From Sphingopyxis alaskensis RB2256 (GTDB lineage Bacteria > Pseudomonadota > Alphaproteobacteria > Sphingomonadales > Sphingomonadaceae): a stretch of DNA of 64,000 nucleotides. Shown piece by piece: positions 10,064 to 17,823 of this stretch (its first letter is position 1; every line of letters starts with the position of its first letter). The notes beneath the pieces were generated by a model. The model was not told the DNA's origin, did not search any database, and worked only from the letters and a program-made list of their open reading frames with translations. The DNA lies in the NCBI RefSeq assembly GCF_000013985.1, contig NC_008048.1, positions 3,041,001-3,105,000 on the forward strand. The letters are read 5' to 3'. A program made the position numbers and the translations under genes.

Positions 10064-10438
10064 ATGCTGAACGAACGAGTGTCTGCAGCCAAGAAGATCG
10101 CGTCCGACCTGCACCAGGCCGAAGACGCCATCGACGAAGCGATGATCCGCATTGCCCGGCTTGCGGCGACGCTGCCGACCGCCCGGCGCGAAACCAACAT
10201 GTCGGCGATCGTCGGCCAGGAGGCGATGGCCAAGGTCGCGCATGCGCTTGCCGCGGCGGGCGAAGTGCGCCAGCTCTTGACCGACGCGCATCTGGCGCTG
10301 ACGGCGACGCAGAAGGAGGTCGGGCTCGGCACCCGCATGTTCGGCGCGGGCGTCAAGCCGGCGTCGGCGAGGCTGGTCGACGAGGGCAGCAACGATCGCC
10401 AGCGCGCCGACGCGCCGACGTTCGCGAAGGCGGGTTGA
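10064..10438 (+). CDS. Hypothetical small helical protein
   Basis: A 124-residue protein with no signal peptide or membrane segment. Residues 1-90 are Ala/Leu/Glu-rich and look like long amphipathic helices (AAKKIASDLHQAEDAIDEAM, ALAAAGEVRQLLTDAHLAL), possibly a helical bundle or coiled coil. The C-terminal third is polar and probably unstructured. The ATG at 10064 follows an AAGGAAAAAG ribosome binding site. It lies between the HTH membrane protein and a small membrane protein in the same direction, so the three could be one unit. I do not recognise the family beyond its occurrence in sphingomonads. Confidence 0.65.
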   Translation: MLNERVSAAKKIASDLHQAEDAIDEAMIRIARLAATLPTARRETNMSAIVGQEAMAKVAHALAAAGEVRQLLTDAHLALTATQKEVGLGTRMFGAGVKPASARLVDEGSNDRQRADAPTFAKAG

Positions 10439-10462
10439 TCCGCAGGAAAGGTTGACTGCCAC

Positions 10463-10876
10463 ATGTGGTCCGTGGCGATCTATTATGTCGTTCTGCTCCT
10501 CACCGTTGCTGTCGCCGTCCGGCATGGCGGACCGCTTGAACGCTGGGCAGCCTATACGGCATTGATCGCCTCGGTACTCACGACCGTCGTGACGCCTTTT
10601 CCGACCTGGACCAACATCGAAGTCAATATCTTCATCGTCGATGTGCTGGTGCTCCTGAGCTTCTGGTTCATCGCGCTCCGGACACAGAGTTTCTGGCCCT
10701 ACTGGATCACCGGCTGGCAGTTGATCGCCATTTTCGGCCATATCCAGAAACTGATGTTCGTGGAGATACTGGCGCGGCCCTATTCGCTGCTGTCGATGTA
10801 TATATCCTATCCGATCCTGTTGCTCATCATATACGCATCGGGATCGTCGGGTCGGCGAAAGGACGTTGCGGCGTAG
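10463..10876 (+). CDS. Small four-helix membrane protein, function unknown
   Basis: A 137-residue protein that is mostly hydrophobic. Membrane segments are visible at about residues 3-19, 30-46, 55-72 and 105-126, with a region rich in aromatic residues (SFWPYWITGWQ) between the last two. The C-terminal tail is short and basic (SGRRKDVAA). The start ATG at 10463 is preceded by AGGAAAGG. It lies 24 bp after the helical-protein gene. No domain recognised. Confidence 0.68.
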   Translation: MWSVAIYYVVLLLTVAVAVRHGGPLERWAAYTALIASVLTTVVTPFPTWTNIEVNIFIVDVLVLLSFWFIALRTQSFWPYWITGWQLIAIFGHIQKLMFVEILARPYSLLSMYISYPILLLIIYASGSSGRRKDVAA

Positions 10877-10903
10877 CGGTGGCTCTCCGGGGGCGTTGTC
10901 ACG

Positions 10904-11368
10904 ATGCAGCAATTCTCGAACCAGGAAATTGCCGAACTGAAATCGCGGGTCGACCAGATTCACGAGCTGCTCGCCAGCCGCGGCGACGATCCGCCAGCCA
11001 TGCTCGCGCATCCCGCGCTGCTCGACCAGCTGTCGTTCAGTATTGAAGTGCGCCGCATCCGTCGCAGCCATTTCGGCGCCGACATGTCGGGTCCGGTCTG
11101 GGACATGATGCTCGACCTGATGCTCGCGCGGGCCAAGGGGCGGGTGCTCGGTGCCAGCGACCTTGCGACCGGCGCCGGTGTGCCGCTGTCGTCGGGGTTG
11201 CGGATGATCGCGGCGCTCGAAAGTCATGGTCTTGTCGAGCGCGAGATCGACGAACGCGACCGCCGCCGCACGCTTGTCCGACTCTCCGGCGCCGGTGCCG
11301 AACGCATGGCCTCCTATTTCGAAAGGATCGACGCCGCGCGCCGGGGCGGCCAACCGCTGGCCGCCTGA
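10904..11368 (+). CDS. MarR-like winged-helix DNA-binding protein
   Basis: A 154-residue protein. Residues 1-30 look like a coiled helix (EIAELKSRVDQIHELLAS). Residues 60-140 fit a MarR-type winged helix: VWDMMLDLMLARAKGR, then LGASDLATGAGVPLSSGLRM as the recognition unit, then VEREIDERDRRRTLVRLS as the wing. The family usually represses nearby genes in response to small ligands, but no operator is evident here. It is the last gene of the 9505-11368 group and is convergent with fliA, from which it is separated by a long hairpin. The start is ATG 10904. Confidence 0.75.
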   Translation: MQQFSNQEIAELKSRVDQIHELLASRGDDPPAMLAHPALLDQLSFSIEVRRIRRSHFGADMSGPVWDMMLDLMLARAKGRVLGASDLATGAGVPLSSGLRMIAALESHGLVEREIDERDRRRTLVRLSGAGAERMASYFERIDAARRGGQPLAA

Positions 11369-11388
11369 TACTTCGCCTTGCCCCCCCC

Positions 11389-11424
11389 GACCGGGTGCGG
11401 CGCAACCCTGCGCTGCACCCGGTC
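11389..11424. terminator. Bidirectional hairpin between convergent winged-helix gene and fliA
   Basis: GACCGGGTGC (11389-11398) pairs with GCACCCGGTC (11415-11424). The inner bases GCGCA and TGCGC extend the stem with one mismatch to a tight ACCC loop. It lies between two convergent stops. No good U-tract follows on either strand, so termination efficiency is uncertain. Confidence 0.6.
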
Positions 11425-11439
11425 ATCCCTCGGGGCTCG

Positions 11440-12186
11440 CTAGTCGGTCATCTCGCGCATCATGCGTTCGACCTTGATCATCGCCTCGCGCTTGATCTGG
11501 CAGATGCGCGCCGCACTGACGTCGAGCGTCAGGCCGATTTCGTGGAGGTTCAGTTCCTCGAAGAAATAGAGCTGGAGCACCAGCTGCTCGCGCTCGGACA
11601 GCCGCCCGACGCACTGGCGCAGCGCGCCCATCAGATCCTCCTGCTCGCAGCGGTCGTCGGCGAGCGCATCCTCGTCGGCCGCGAGGAAGGCGCCGATGTC
11701 GGTGAGTTCGTCGAGCGAGGTCGAGCGGCCGTGCGTCGCATTGCGCTCGAGCGCAAAATAATCTTCCGCCGCCATGTCGAGCGCAACCGCCATTTCGGCC
11801 GCGGTCGGCGCGCGCAGCAATTGCTGTTCGAGCGCGGCGCGCGTCGCCTGAAGCCGTTTCGCCGCCACCATCGCCGACCGCCCGACGTCCGCCTCGCGGC
11901 GCAGCTGGTCGATCATCGCGCCGCGAATGCGCGTCGAGGCATAGGTGGCAAAGGCAAAGCCGCGCTCTTCATAATGGCGGCTCGCCTCGATCAGCGCGAT
12001 CAGCCCGGTCTGGATCAGGTCGTCGAGCTCGCTCGTTCGCGACACGCGCGAAAAGACCTGCCACGCGATCTTGCGCACCAGCGGGGCATATTCCGTCACC
12101 AGCGCATCGACGCTTTCGCCGTATCCGTGCGGGCGCAGCGCGCGGCCGGGTGCCCCGGCAAATTGCTCGGCGGGCTCAATTCTCAT
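11440..12186 (-). CDS. fliA: Flagellar sigma factor FliA (sigma28)
   Basis: A 248-residue sigma70-family factor for late flagellar genes. Region 2 is at about residues 25-100 (ELDDLIQTGLIALIEASRHY and FATYASTRIRGAMIDQLR), region 3 around 110-160, and region 4 at 190-245 with the helix-turn-helix LNLHEIGLTLDVSAARICQI. The start overlaps the 3' end of flhA by 11 bp, so it is co-translated with flhA. The whole operon follows a sigma54 promoter at 15152-15167. Its anti-sigma factor FlgM is encoded at 15506-15805, and four matching FliA-type promoters are present in this window. Confidence 0.97.
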   Translation of the reverse strand: MRIEPAEQFAGAPGRALRPHGYGESVDALVTEYAPLVRKIAWQVFSRVSRTSELDDLIQTGLIALIEASRHYEERGFAFATYASTRIRGAMIDQLRREADVGRSAMVAAKRLQATRAALEQQLLRAPTAAEMAVALDMAAEDYFALERNATHGRSTSLDELTDIGAFLAADEDALADDRCEQEDLMGALRQCVGRLSEREQLVLQLYFFEELNLHEIGLTLDVSAARICQIKREAMIKVERMMREMTD

Positions 12187-14299
12187 TTAGATGATCCTCC
12201 ATCGGGGCATCGGGTCCGGTCGCGAGGCGCGGCACGTCGGCGCCGATCGTCGCGACGATTTCGGTCTGCTTGGTCGCCGGGATCTCGAGGTAGGAAATGA
12301 CGGCGACGTCGGGGAAGGTCGCGCGCACGAGGCGCGAGAGCGCGGAGCGGCAAATCGGCGAGGCGACGAGCGCAAAGCTGCGCGTCGAAAGGAGCAACGG
12401 TTCGACCGCTCGCCCGATCTGTTCGATGATCTTCATCGCCATCCCATGCTCGAACGGCCATTCGGCGGCGGGATTGGCGCGCACCGCCTGGTTGAGCAGC
12501 ACTTCGACCTCCGGGCTGAAGGTGACGACGGGGAGCGGCATCCGGCTCGGCACGATCGTCTGGACGATCAGCGCGCCGATGCGCTGGCGCACCGCTTCGA
12601 CAAGGTCGCTCTCGCCGAGCTGCTGGCCCGAAAGCGCGACCATCGCTTCGGCGATCTTGCGGAAATCACGCAGCGGCACGCGCTCGACGAGCAAGGATTT
12701 GCAAAGGCCGGCGACGCGCGGCAGCGAATAGCCCTGTGGACTCAGATTCTGCGCTAGCTGCGGATAATGTGTCTTCAGATTGTCGATCAGCGCCTGCGCG
12801 TCGTCGATACCGAACAGCTCGGCGGCCGATCCGACGATGCTGTTGTTGAGGTGCGTCGCGACGACGGTGGCGGGGTCGACGACGGTATAGCCTGCGGCGA
12901 TCGCGTCATTCTGCGCGGCCTTGGGAATCCACAGCGCGTCGAGGCCGAAGGTCGGATCCTTGCACGGGCGCCCGGTCACCTGGGTGACAAGATCGCCCGA
13001 ATCGAGCGCGAGCATTTCGTTGGGAAACACCTCGTCCTCGCCGACGATCACCCCGGCGATCGAGATGCGATAGACATTGCCGGGCAGCGACAGATCGTCG
13101 CTGACCTTCACGGGCGGGACGACAAAGCCCAGTTCCTTCGACAATTGGCGGCGGATGCCGGTGATGCGCGTCATCAGCGGCGAGCCCTTGCGTTCGTCGA
13201 CGAGGGTGACGAGCGCATAGCCGATTTCGAGCTGGCAGGCGCTCGCTTCGCTGACCTCGGCCCATTCGATGCGCGACGGGTCGGGCGCTGCCGCCGCCGG
13301 TTCGGGCGCGTCGGCGATCGCGGCTTCGGCGCGGCGGAGTTGCCAGCCGATCGCGAAGCACAGCGCGGCGGCGGGCAGGATCAGCATCTGCGGCATCGCG
13401 GGGACCAGTCCGAGGATGAACAGGATGCCGCCGACCGCGATCCAGATGTGCGGCGAGGAAAACTGGCTGCCGATCTGGCCGCTGAGGTCGAAGGGCGAGG
13501 CCACGCGGGTGACGATCGCGGCGGCGGCGATCGACAATAGCAGCGCGGGGATCTGCGCGACGAGCGCGTCGCCGATCGCGAGCGTGACATAGGTGCTGCC
13601 GGCTTCGGCGAGGCTCAGCCCGTGGCTGAAGATGCCGAGGATCAGCCCGCCGACGATGTTGACGAACAGGATCAGCAGGCCGGCGACCGCATCGCCCTTC
13701 ACGAACTTCGACGCGCCGTCCATCGAGCCGTAGAAATCGGCTTCGGTGCCGATCTCGACGCGGCGCGCCTTCGCCTCTTCGGGGGTGAGCAGCCCGGCGT
13801 TCAGATCGGCGTCGATCGCCATCTGCTTGCCCGGCAGCGCGTCGAGCGTGAAGCGCGCGGAGACTTCGGATACGCGGCCCGCGCCCTTGGTGATGACGAT
13901 CAGGTTGATGATCATCAGCACGACAAAGACGAACAGGCCGACGACATAATCGCCGCCGATCAGCACCTGGCCGAACGCCTCGATCACATGTCCTGCCGCC
14001 GCCGTGCCCTCATGCCCGTTGACGAGCACCACGCGCGTCGACGCGACATTGAGCGCGAGGCGGAACAGTGTCGCGAGCAGGAGCACGGTGGGAAAGGCCG
14101 AGAAATCAAGCGGTTTCGAGGCCTGCAGCGCAACCATCAGGATCAGCAAACTGATCATGATGTTCGCGACGAAGCTGATGTCGAGGACCAGCGGCGAAAC
14201 CGGGATCACCATCAGCGCGACAAGGATCAGCATCGCCGCCGGCAGCGCCGATACCCCGGCAATGCGGCCGATGTTGCGAAGGTTGAAACCCGCGGTCAT
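12176..14299 (-). CDS. flhA: Flagellar export apparatus protein FlhA
   Basis: A 707-residue core protein of the flagellar type III export gate; it forms a nonameric ring whose cytoplasmic domain docks chaperone-substrate complexes. The N-terminal half holds about eight membrane segments (roughly residues 15-330). The conserved cytoplasmic loop includes RVSEVSARFTLDALPGKQMA and DADLNAGLL near 145-180. The C-terminal soluble domain (about 350-690) has the expected PLPVVTFSPEVE stretch. Length is normal for the family. It overlaps the lytic transglycosylase gene by 4 bp upstream and fliA by 11 bp downstream. Confidence 0.97.
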   Translation of the reverse strand: MTAGFNLRNIGRIAGVSALPAAMLILVALMVIPVSPLVLDISFVANIMISLLILMVALQASKPLDFSAFPTVLLLATLFRLALNVASTRVVLVNGHEGTAAAGHVIEAFGQVLIGGDYVVGLFVFVVLMIINLIVITKGAGRVSEVSARFTLDALPGKQMAIDADLNAGLLTPEEAKARRVEIGTEADFYGSMDGASKFVKGDAVAGLLILFVNIVGGLILGIFSHGLSLAEAGSTYVTLAIGDALVAQIPALLLSIAAAAIVTRVASPFDLSGQIGSQFSSPHIWIAVGGILFILGLVPAMPQMLILPAAALCFAIGWQLRRAEAAIADAPEPAAAAPDPSRIEWAEVSEASACQLEIGYALVTLVDERKGSPLMTRITGIRRQLSKELGFVVPPVKVSDDLSLPGNVYRISIAGVIVGEDEVFPNEMLALDSGDLVTQVTGRPCKDPTFGLDALWIPKAAQNDAIAAGYTVVDPATVVATHLNNSIVGSAAELFGIDDAQALIDNLKTHYPQLAQNLSPQGYSLPRVAGLCKSLLVERVPLRDFRKIAEAMVALSGQQLGESDLVEAVRQRIGALIVQTIVPSRMPLPVVTFSPEVEVLLNQAVRANPAAEWPFEHGMAMKIIEQIGRAVEPLLLSTRSFALVASPICRSALSRLVRATFPDVAVISYLEIPATKQTEIVATIGADVPRLATGPDAPMEDHLNEN

Positions 14300-15126
14300 G
14301 CCGCGCCTCCCGACAGCGCCGCGAGCCGCCGATAGGCATCGGCGGCAAAGCCCATCGAGAGTTTCTGGGGCATCGGCCGGATTTCCATCATTTGCAGCGG
14401 GGGACGCCCCGCGCCGTTCGCCAGGCCGCTCGAACTGCGCGCCTCGGCGCGCCAGCCCAGCGGGGCATGGGGTTTCAGATTGTCGGTCTTGCCGCCGTCG
14501 TCGAGTTTGGCGCGAAAGCGGTCGCGGATCTCGGCAAGGCTGCGCATACGGCCGTCGCCAGCGTAAAAGACCGACCGGTTGGCCGCCGCCGCCTCGGGCA
14601 TCATCGGCGCACCGGGCTGGTCGGGATCGGCCGCGAGCGCGGTCAGGAAACGGGCGGCCCCTGCCGACCCCAGGAAATGCGCGAGATACAGGTCGACCGG
14701 TTCGGCGCTGCGCCCGATCCGGCTTTCCAGATAGGCGCGATTGTCGCCGGTGAGCGCCGCCGCCATCGACGCCGCCGCGGACGGATCGTCGCGCAGCGCG
14801 AAAATCTGGTCGCGCAGCACCGGGTCGGCGACCGACAGGCGCCCCGACGCATCGCGGGAGATCGCATCGGCGGCCCAGGCAAGGCCATGGCTGGCGCCAT
14901 GACGTTCGAGCGTCGCGAGCCAGGTCTGCTTGGTGAACTGATACAGGCCACGCGCCGACGAGGTCGACGCCCTGGCGTTCGGATCATAGCCGCTTTCGAC
15001 GCGCGCGACGTCGAACAGATAGTCGAAATCGATCCCCGTGCGCGCCGCCGCGCGCTGCACCGCGTCGAGCACGGGAGCGGCGATGCGGGCGGGTGGCCGG
15101 GGTTGGTTGATTGCGTTCATCATCAT
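14296..15126 (-). CDS. Flagella-associated lytic transglycosylase (SLT domain)
   Basis: A 276-residue lytic transglycosylase-like protein expected to open peptidoglycan for the flagellar rod. The catalytic glutamate lies in ARVESGYDP near residue 44, and the SLT landmarks SSARGLYQFTKQTWL and YLAHFLGSAGA follow in order. There is no clear N-terminal signal peptide, so export may be through the flagellar machinery. The FlgJ encoded at 21989 lacks its muramidase domain, and this protein probably supplies the activity. Three consecutive ATGs (15126, 15123, 15120) could serve as start. It is the first gene of the operon with flhA and fliA, right after a sigma54 promoter. Confidence 0.85.
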   Translation of the reverse strand: MMMNAINQPRPPARIAAPVLDAVQRAAARTGIDFDYLFDVARVESGYDPNARASTSSARGLYQFTKQTWLATLERHGASHGLAWAADAISRDASGRLSVADPVLRDQIFALRDDPSAAASMAAALTGDNRAYLESRIGRSAEPVDLYLAHFLGSAGAARFLTALAADPDQPGAPMMPEAAAANRSVFYAGDGRMRSLAEIRDRFRAKLDDGGKTDNLKPHAPLGWRAEARSSSGLANGAGRPPLQMMEIRPMPQKLSMGFAADAYRRLAALSGGAA

Positions 15127-15151
15127 GGTTCCGCTGGTTCAGCAGACCCAA

Positions 15152-15167
15152 AGCAATCATCGTGCCA
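15152..15167 (-). promoter_or_regulatory. Sigma54 promoter for the lytic transglycosylase-flhA-fliA operon
   Basis: On the minus strand TGGCACG (15161-15167) and TTGC (15153-15156) are separated by ATGA, an exact match to the consensus TGGCACG-N4-TTGC. It lies about 26 bp upstream of the first ATG, so the transcript leader would be very short. It places fliA under sigma54 control. Confidence 0.85.
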
Positions 15168-15200
15168 CTTTCCGTAATGTGGCAGGTAAAGTACTGAATA

Positions 15201-15506
15201 TCAGTAGCTTAAAGCAATTCCGCTCGGCCGGGTGCCGCGGATGTCATGGTTTCTGTCAATCCGCTGACGGGTCCAGTCCTTCAATATGTTGACGCGCATC
15301 GCGGCGGCTTCGAGCTGGCCGAGCGTCCGGGTGATCAGCGCGCGCGCGCGCTGTTCGCTTCCCGCCGGGACCGGCGCACCGCGCAGCAGGATGACCGCGG
15401 TTGCCAGCGCTTCGGTCGCGGCGATGATCGCGCCCGCATCATGCCCGTCGAGCGCGTCGATCAGCGCATCGAGCCGCGCCTGCACCTCGTCCATCGCCGC
15501 CAGCAT
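15201..15506 (-). CDS. flgN: FlgN-like flagellar export chaperone
   Basis: A 101-residue, mostly helical protein immediately downstream of flgM, with one base of overlap (TGATG). Size, helical content (LDALIDALDGHDAGAIIAAT) and the flgM-flgN arrangement fit FlgN, the chaperone for the hook-filament junction proteins FlgK and FlgL, both of which are encoded in this window. Sequence conservation in FlgN is poor, so the call rests mainly on context. It would be expressed from the FliA-type promoter at 15859-15885. Confidence 0.72.
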   Translation of the reverse strand: MLAAMDEVQARLDALIDALDGHDAGAIIAATEALATAVILLRGAPVPAGSEQRARALITRTLGQLEAAAMRVNILKDWTRQRIDRNHDIRGTRPSGIALSY

Positions 15507-15805
15507 CAGTCGGTTCCGCGGCCGTGGAAGTCGAGCATCGCGCTGGCGATGATCGCCGGGTGAACGCCGTAATTGCCCGTGCCGATCGCGGTGCGCAGCG
15601 CGGCGACGCGCGCAACATCGACCGGCGGCGGCTGGTCGGCGAGATTGTTCGCCAGGCGCGTCAACCGCGCGGTGGGCAGATTGTCCGACGCGGGCCGGAC
15701 CTGCGCGGGTGCGCGGGCCGAAGCCGTCGCCTCGCCGACGACGCGGCGCAGCGGGCCGGTGCGGGCGACGCCGCCAACGGATCCGATCTTGCTGTCACCC
15801 GACAT
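15506..15805 (-). CDS. flgM: Anti-sigma28 factor FlgM
   Basis: A 99-residue FlgM-like protein that binds FliA until the hook is finished and FlgM is exported. The N-terminal half is low-complexity and probably unfolded, as in known FlgM. The C-terminal sigma-binding part contains VDVARVAALRTAIGTGNYGV near residues 60-80, corresponding to the conserved D-x-x-(K/R)-(V/I)-x-x-(L/I)-(K/R)-x-A-I-x-x-G-x-Y pattern. ATG 15805 is preceded by GGAGG at 5-nt spacing; an ATG at 15817 would add four residues and lacks such a site. It carries its own FliA promoter, giving a feedback loop. Confidence 0.87.
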   Translation of the reverse strand: MSGDSKIGSVGGVARTGPLRRVVGEATASARAPAQVRPASDNLPTARLTRLANNLADQPPPVDVARVAALRTAIGTGNYGVHPAIIASAMLDFHGRGTD

Positions 15806-15858
15806 GCATGCCTCCATCGGGCGCCGTCAGAAAAGTGACGACGCGCTTCACGAAGGCT

Positions 15859-15885
15859 TTAACGGCGCGCGATCCGGGGGATTAA
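15859..15885 (-). promoter_or_regulatory. FliA-type (sigma28) promoter for flgM-flgN
   Basis: On the minus strand the -35 TTAA (15882-15885) and -10 GCCGTTAA (15859-15866) are separated by exactly 15 bp. This fits the sigma28 consensus TAAA-N15-GCCGATAA and recurs before motA, fliD and flagellin in this window. It is about 55 bp upstream of the flgM start. Confidence 0.8.
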
Positions 15886-15973
15886 GCGCGGCCGCGTGCA
15901 AAAAGAAAAGAAAGGCCCGGCCGCGTCGGAAAGCCGACGGCGACCGGGCCGTTCGCGCGTATGCCGCGCGCGG

Positions 15974-16486
15974 TCAGGGATCGATGCGCGCGGCGCCGGG
16001 GCCGGTGACGGTGGCGCTCAGCGTCGATTTGCGGTCGCTGCCGCGCAGCGCGATCGAGTCGCCGACGCGGCCGTCCTCGACGGCGATCGCGGCATAGCTG
16101 ATCGAATAGTTCGGCGTGTCGATCGACACGCGGACATGGTCGCCGCGGCGAACGACGGGCGCGCTCGGCGCGGCGCGCGCGAAGGGAGCCGCGACCGGCA
16201 ACGCGCCGTCCGCGCCCGCCGTCATCGCGACGCGCAGCCGCCATCCGAGCGGGGCGCAGCGCACCGCGAGCGTGTTGGCATCGATCGCGGTCACCGTCGC
16301 GGGCTCGGGGCAGCGCGCCAGCTTGATGCGGCGATCGATCGGCACCGCGGTACGGCCGAGCGCGCTGGCGACCGTCGCGGTCAGCGCGTCGATCGCCTGC
16401 CAATCCTCGGTGGCGGTCTGGCCTTGCGCCGCGATCGGCGCGGCGATGGCGCAGGCGGCGAGCGTTGCAAAGATACTGCGGGACAA
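15974..16486 (-). CDS. flgA: Flagellar P-ring assembly chaperone FlgA
   Basis: A 170-residue periplasmic protein that helps FlgI assemble into the P ring. Residues 2-23 are a Sec signal peptide (SIFATLAACAIAAPIAAQGQ). The mature part carries the SAF-like domain of FlgA, with VVRRGDHVRVSI and DGRVGDSIALR near the C-terminus. I chose the TTG at 16486, because GAGGAG lies 7 nt upstream and the signal peptide then begins directly; the frame is open further upstream but without a signal peptide at its N-terminus. It is transcribed from its own sigma54 promoter, divergent from flgB. Confidence 0.88.
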   Translation of the reverse strand: MSRSIFATLAACAIAAPIAAQGQTATEDWQAIDALTATVASALGRTAVPIDRRIKLARCPEPATVTAIDANTLAVRCAPLGWRLRVAMTAGADGALPVAAPFARAAPSAPVVRRGDHVRVSIDTPNYSISYAAIAVEDGRVGDSIALRGSDRKSTLSATVTGPGAARIDP

Positions 16487-16539
16487 GGTTCGTCTCCTCG
16501 GATCGGGATTTGGGGGTCCGAATTGCTGGCCTGGCGAAA

Positions 16540-16555
16540 TGCACGAAGCGTGCCA
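16540..16555 (-). promoter_or_regulatory. Sigma54 promoter for flgA
   Basis: On the minus strand TGGCACG (16549-16555), four bases, then GTGCA (16540-16544). The -24 element is perfect and the -12 element differs from TTGC by its first base. It lies about 55 bp upstream of the TTG start of flgA. Confidence 0.7.
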
Positions 16556-16674
16556 GCCACCGTCGCGTGCCGATTTACGCCGACGCCTCGGCGCCTCGTC
16601 GGTTTTTTGACGATGCCCCCGACGGAACCGCATGAACGATTTCAAATATCGGAAAAACATAGAAAAAATGGATT

Positions 16675-16690
16675 TGGCACAGCCATTGCA
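16675..16690 (+). promoter_or_regulatory. Sigma54 promoter for the flgB operon
   Basis: TGGCAC (16675-16680), five bases, TTGCA (16686-16690), with a preceding T (TTGGCAC) as in strong sigma54 promoters. It lies 80 bp upstream of flgB and back to back with the flgA sigma54 promoter, about 120 bp apart, so one activator site could serve both. Confidence 0.85.
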
Positions 16691-16769
16691 TTCTCCCTTG
16701 GGTGTTTCCGTATGTCCGCGCCAGTCGGCCGGACCGCGGCAAGCGTAAGGCAAGCGAAGGAATGTGGTG

Positions 16770-17108
16770 ATGGCATCCGAGAAACTCTTTGGCCTGCACG
16801 CGACGGCGCTCCAGTTGCGCAGCCAGCGCATGATGATGCTCGCGTCGAACATCGCGAACGCCGCGACGCCCGGTTACAAGGCGCGCGACCTCGACTTCGC
16901 CAAGGCGCTCGACCTCGCGCAGCAGGGTCGGTCGACGGAGCAGGCGATTGCCTATCGCGTGCCGGTGCAGGCTTCGCTCGACGGCAACACCGTCGAAATG
17001 GCGACCGAGCAGACCGCCTATGCCGAAAATGCGCTCGCCTATCGGTCGAGCCTCGCCTTTCTGAGCGGCCGCATCAACACGCTGTCGCGCGCGCTGAAAG
17101 GCGAATAA
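16770..17108 (+). CDS. flgB: Flagellar proximal rod protein FlgB
   Basis: A 112-residue rod protein, first gene of the flgBCDEFGHIJKL series. It carries the rod/hook N-terminal signature (RMMMLASNIANAATPGYKARD, residues about 19-39) that is shared with FlgC, FlgE, FlgF, FlgG and FlgK. Three in-frame starts exist (GTG 16764, GTG 16767, ATG 16770); I chose the ATG because AAGGA lies 8 nt upstream. The stop is 2 bp before flgC. Confidence 0.95.
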   Translation: MASEKLFGLHATALQLRSQRMMMLASNIANAATPGYKARDLDFAKALDLAQQGRSTEQAIAYRVPVQASLDGNTVEMATEQTAYAENALAYRSSLAFLSGRINTLSRALKGE

Positions 17109-17110
17109 CG

Positions 17111-17515
17111 ATGAACGGCAGCTTTTCCGTCTTCGACATCAGCGGCCGCGCCATGTCGGCACAGCTGGTGCGGCTCAACACCACCGCGTCGAACCTCGCC
17201 AATGCGGGGACGGTCGCGGGCAGCGAGGCGGGCGCCTTCCGCTCGCTCAAGCCCGTCTTTCGCACGGTGATGGACGATCATGGCCGCGCGACGGTGCAGA
17301 TCGACCAGATCACGACCTCGAAAATGGCGCCGTCGAAGCGCCACGATCCGTCGAACCCGCTCGCCGACGCCGACGGCAATGTCTGGGAAGCCGCGGTCGA
17401 TAGCGCCGCCGAACTGGTCGAGATGGTCGAAACCGCGCGCCAGTATCAGAACAATGTCCAGGTCCTCGAAACCGCGAAAGGCCTGATCAACGAAACCCTG
17501 AGGATGGGACAGTAA
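17111..17515 (+). CDS. flgC: Flagellar proximal rod protein FlgC
   Basis: A 134-residue rod protein of normal length. The N-terminal rod motif (LNTTASNLANAGTV) is at about residues 23-36, and the C-terminal helix (ELVEMVETARQYQNNVQVLE) at about 99-118 matches the conserved end of FlgC. It is tightly packed between flgB (2 bp gap) and flgD (1 bp gap). Confidence 0.95.
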   Translation: MNGSFSVFDISGRAMSAQLVRLNTTASNLANAGTVAGSEAGAFRSLKPVFRTVMDDHGRATVQIDQITTSKMAPSKRHDPSNPLADADGNVWEAAVDSAAELVEMVETARQYQNNVQVLETAKGLINETLRMGQ

Positions 17516-17516
17516 G

Positions 17517-17819
17517 ATGAGCATCAACGGTATCAGCAACAACAACCCCGTGTTCCATTCGCCGGGCACCAGCCAGCAGATGGGTCAGAGCGATTTCCTG
17601 CGTCTGATGACCGCGCAGCTGTCGCAGCAGGACCCGTTCAACCCGGTCGACAACACCGAGATGGTCGCGCAGATGGCGCAATTCTCGAGCCTCGCCGGGA
17701 TCAGCGAAACCAACACCGTCCTCGCCCAGATTTCGGAGCAGCTCGCGGCGCAGACGCAGCTGCTTCGGGACATCAAGGCCGCCACCCCGGCGCCCGCCCC
17801 CACCACCCAGGAAGGATAA
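17517..17819 (+). CDS. flgD: Flagellar hook assembly protein FlgD, short form
   Basis: Only 100 residues, against about 220 in E. coli. It contains the N-terminal hook-cap core (QSDFLRLMTAQLSQQDPFNP, then VDNTEMVAQMAQFSSLAGI) and ends in a Pro/Ala tail where the FlgD tudor/Ig-like C-terminal domains would begin. The stop is followed directly by flgE, so this is not an obvious frameshift: no remaining domain is encoded in any frame in the 4-bp gap. The N-terminal part carries the essential functions in other bacteria, so it is probably functional. Confidence 0.92.
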   Translation: MSINGISNNNPVFHSPGTSQQMGQSDFLRLMTAQLSQQDPFNPVDNTEMVAQMAQFSSLAGISETNTVLAQISEQLAAQTQLLRDIKAATPAPAPTTQEG

Positions 17820-17823
17820 GCCC

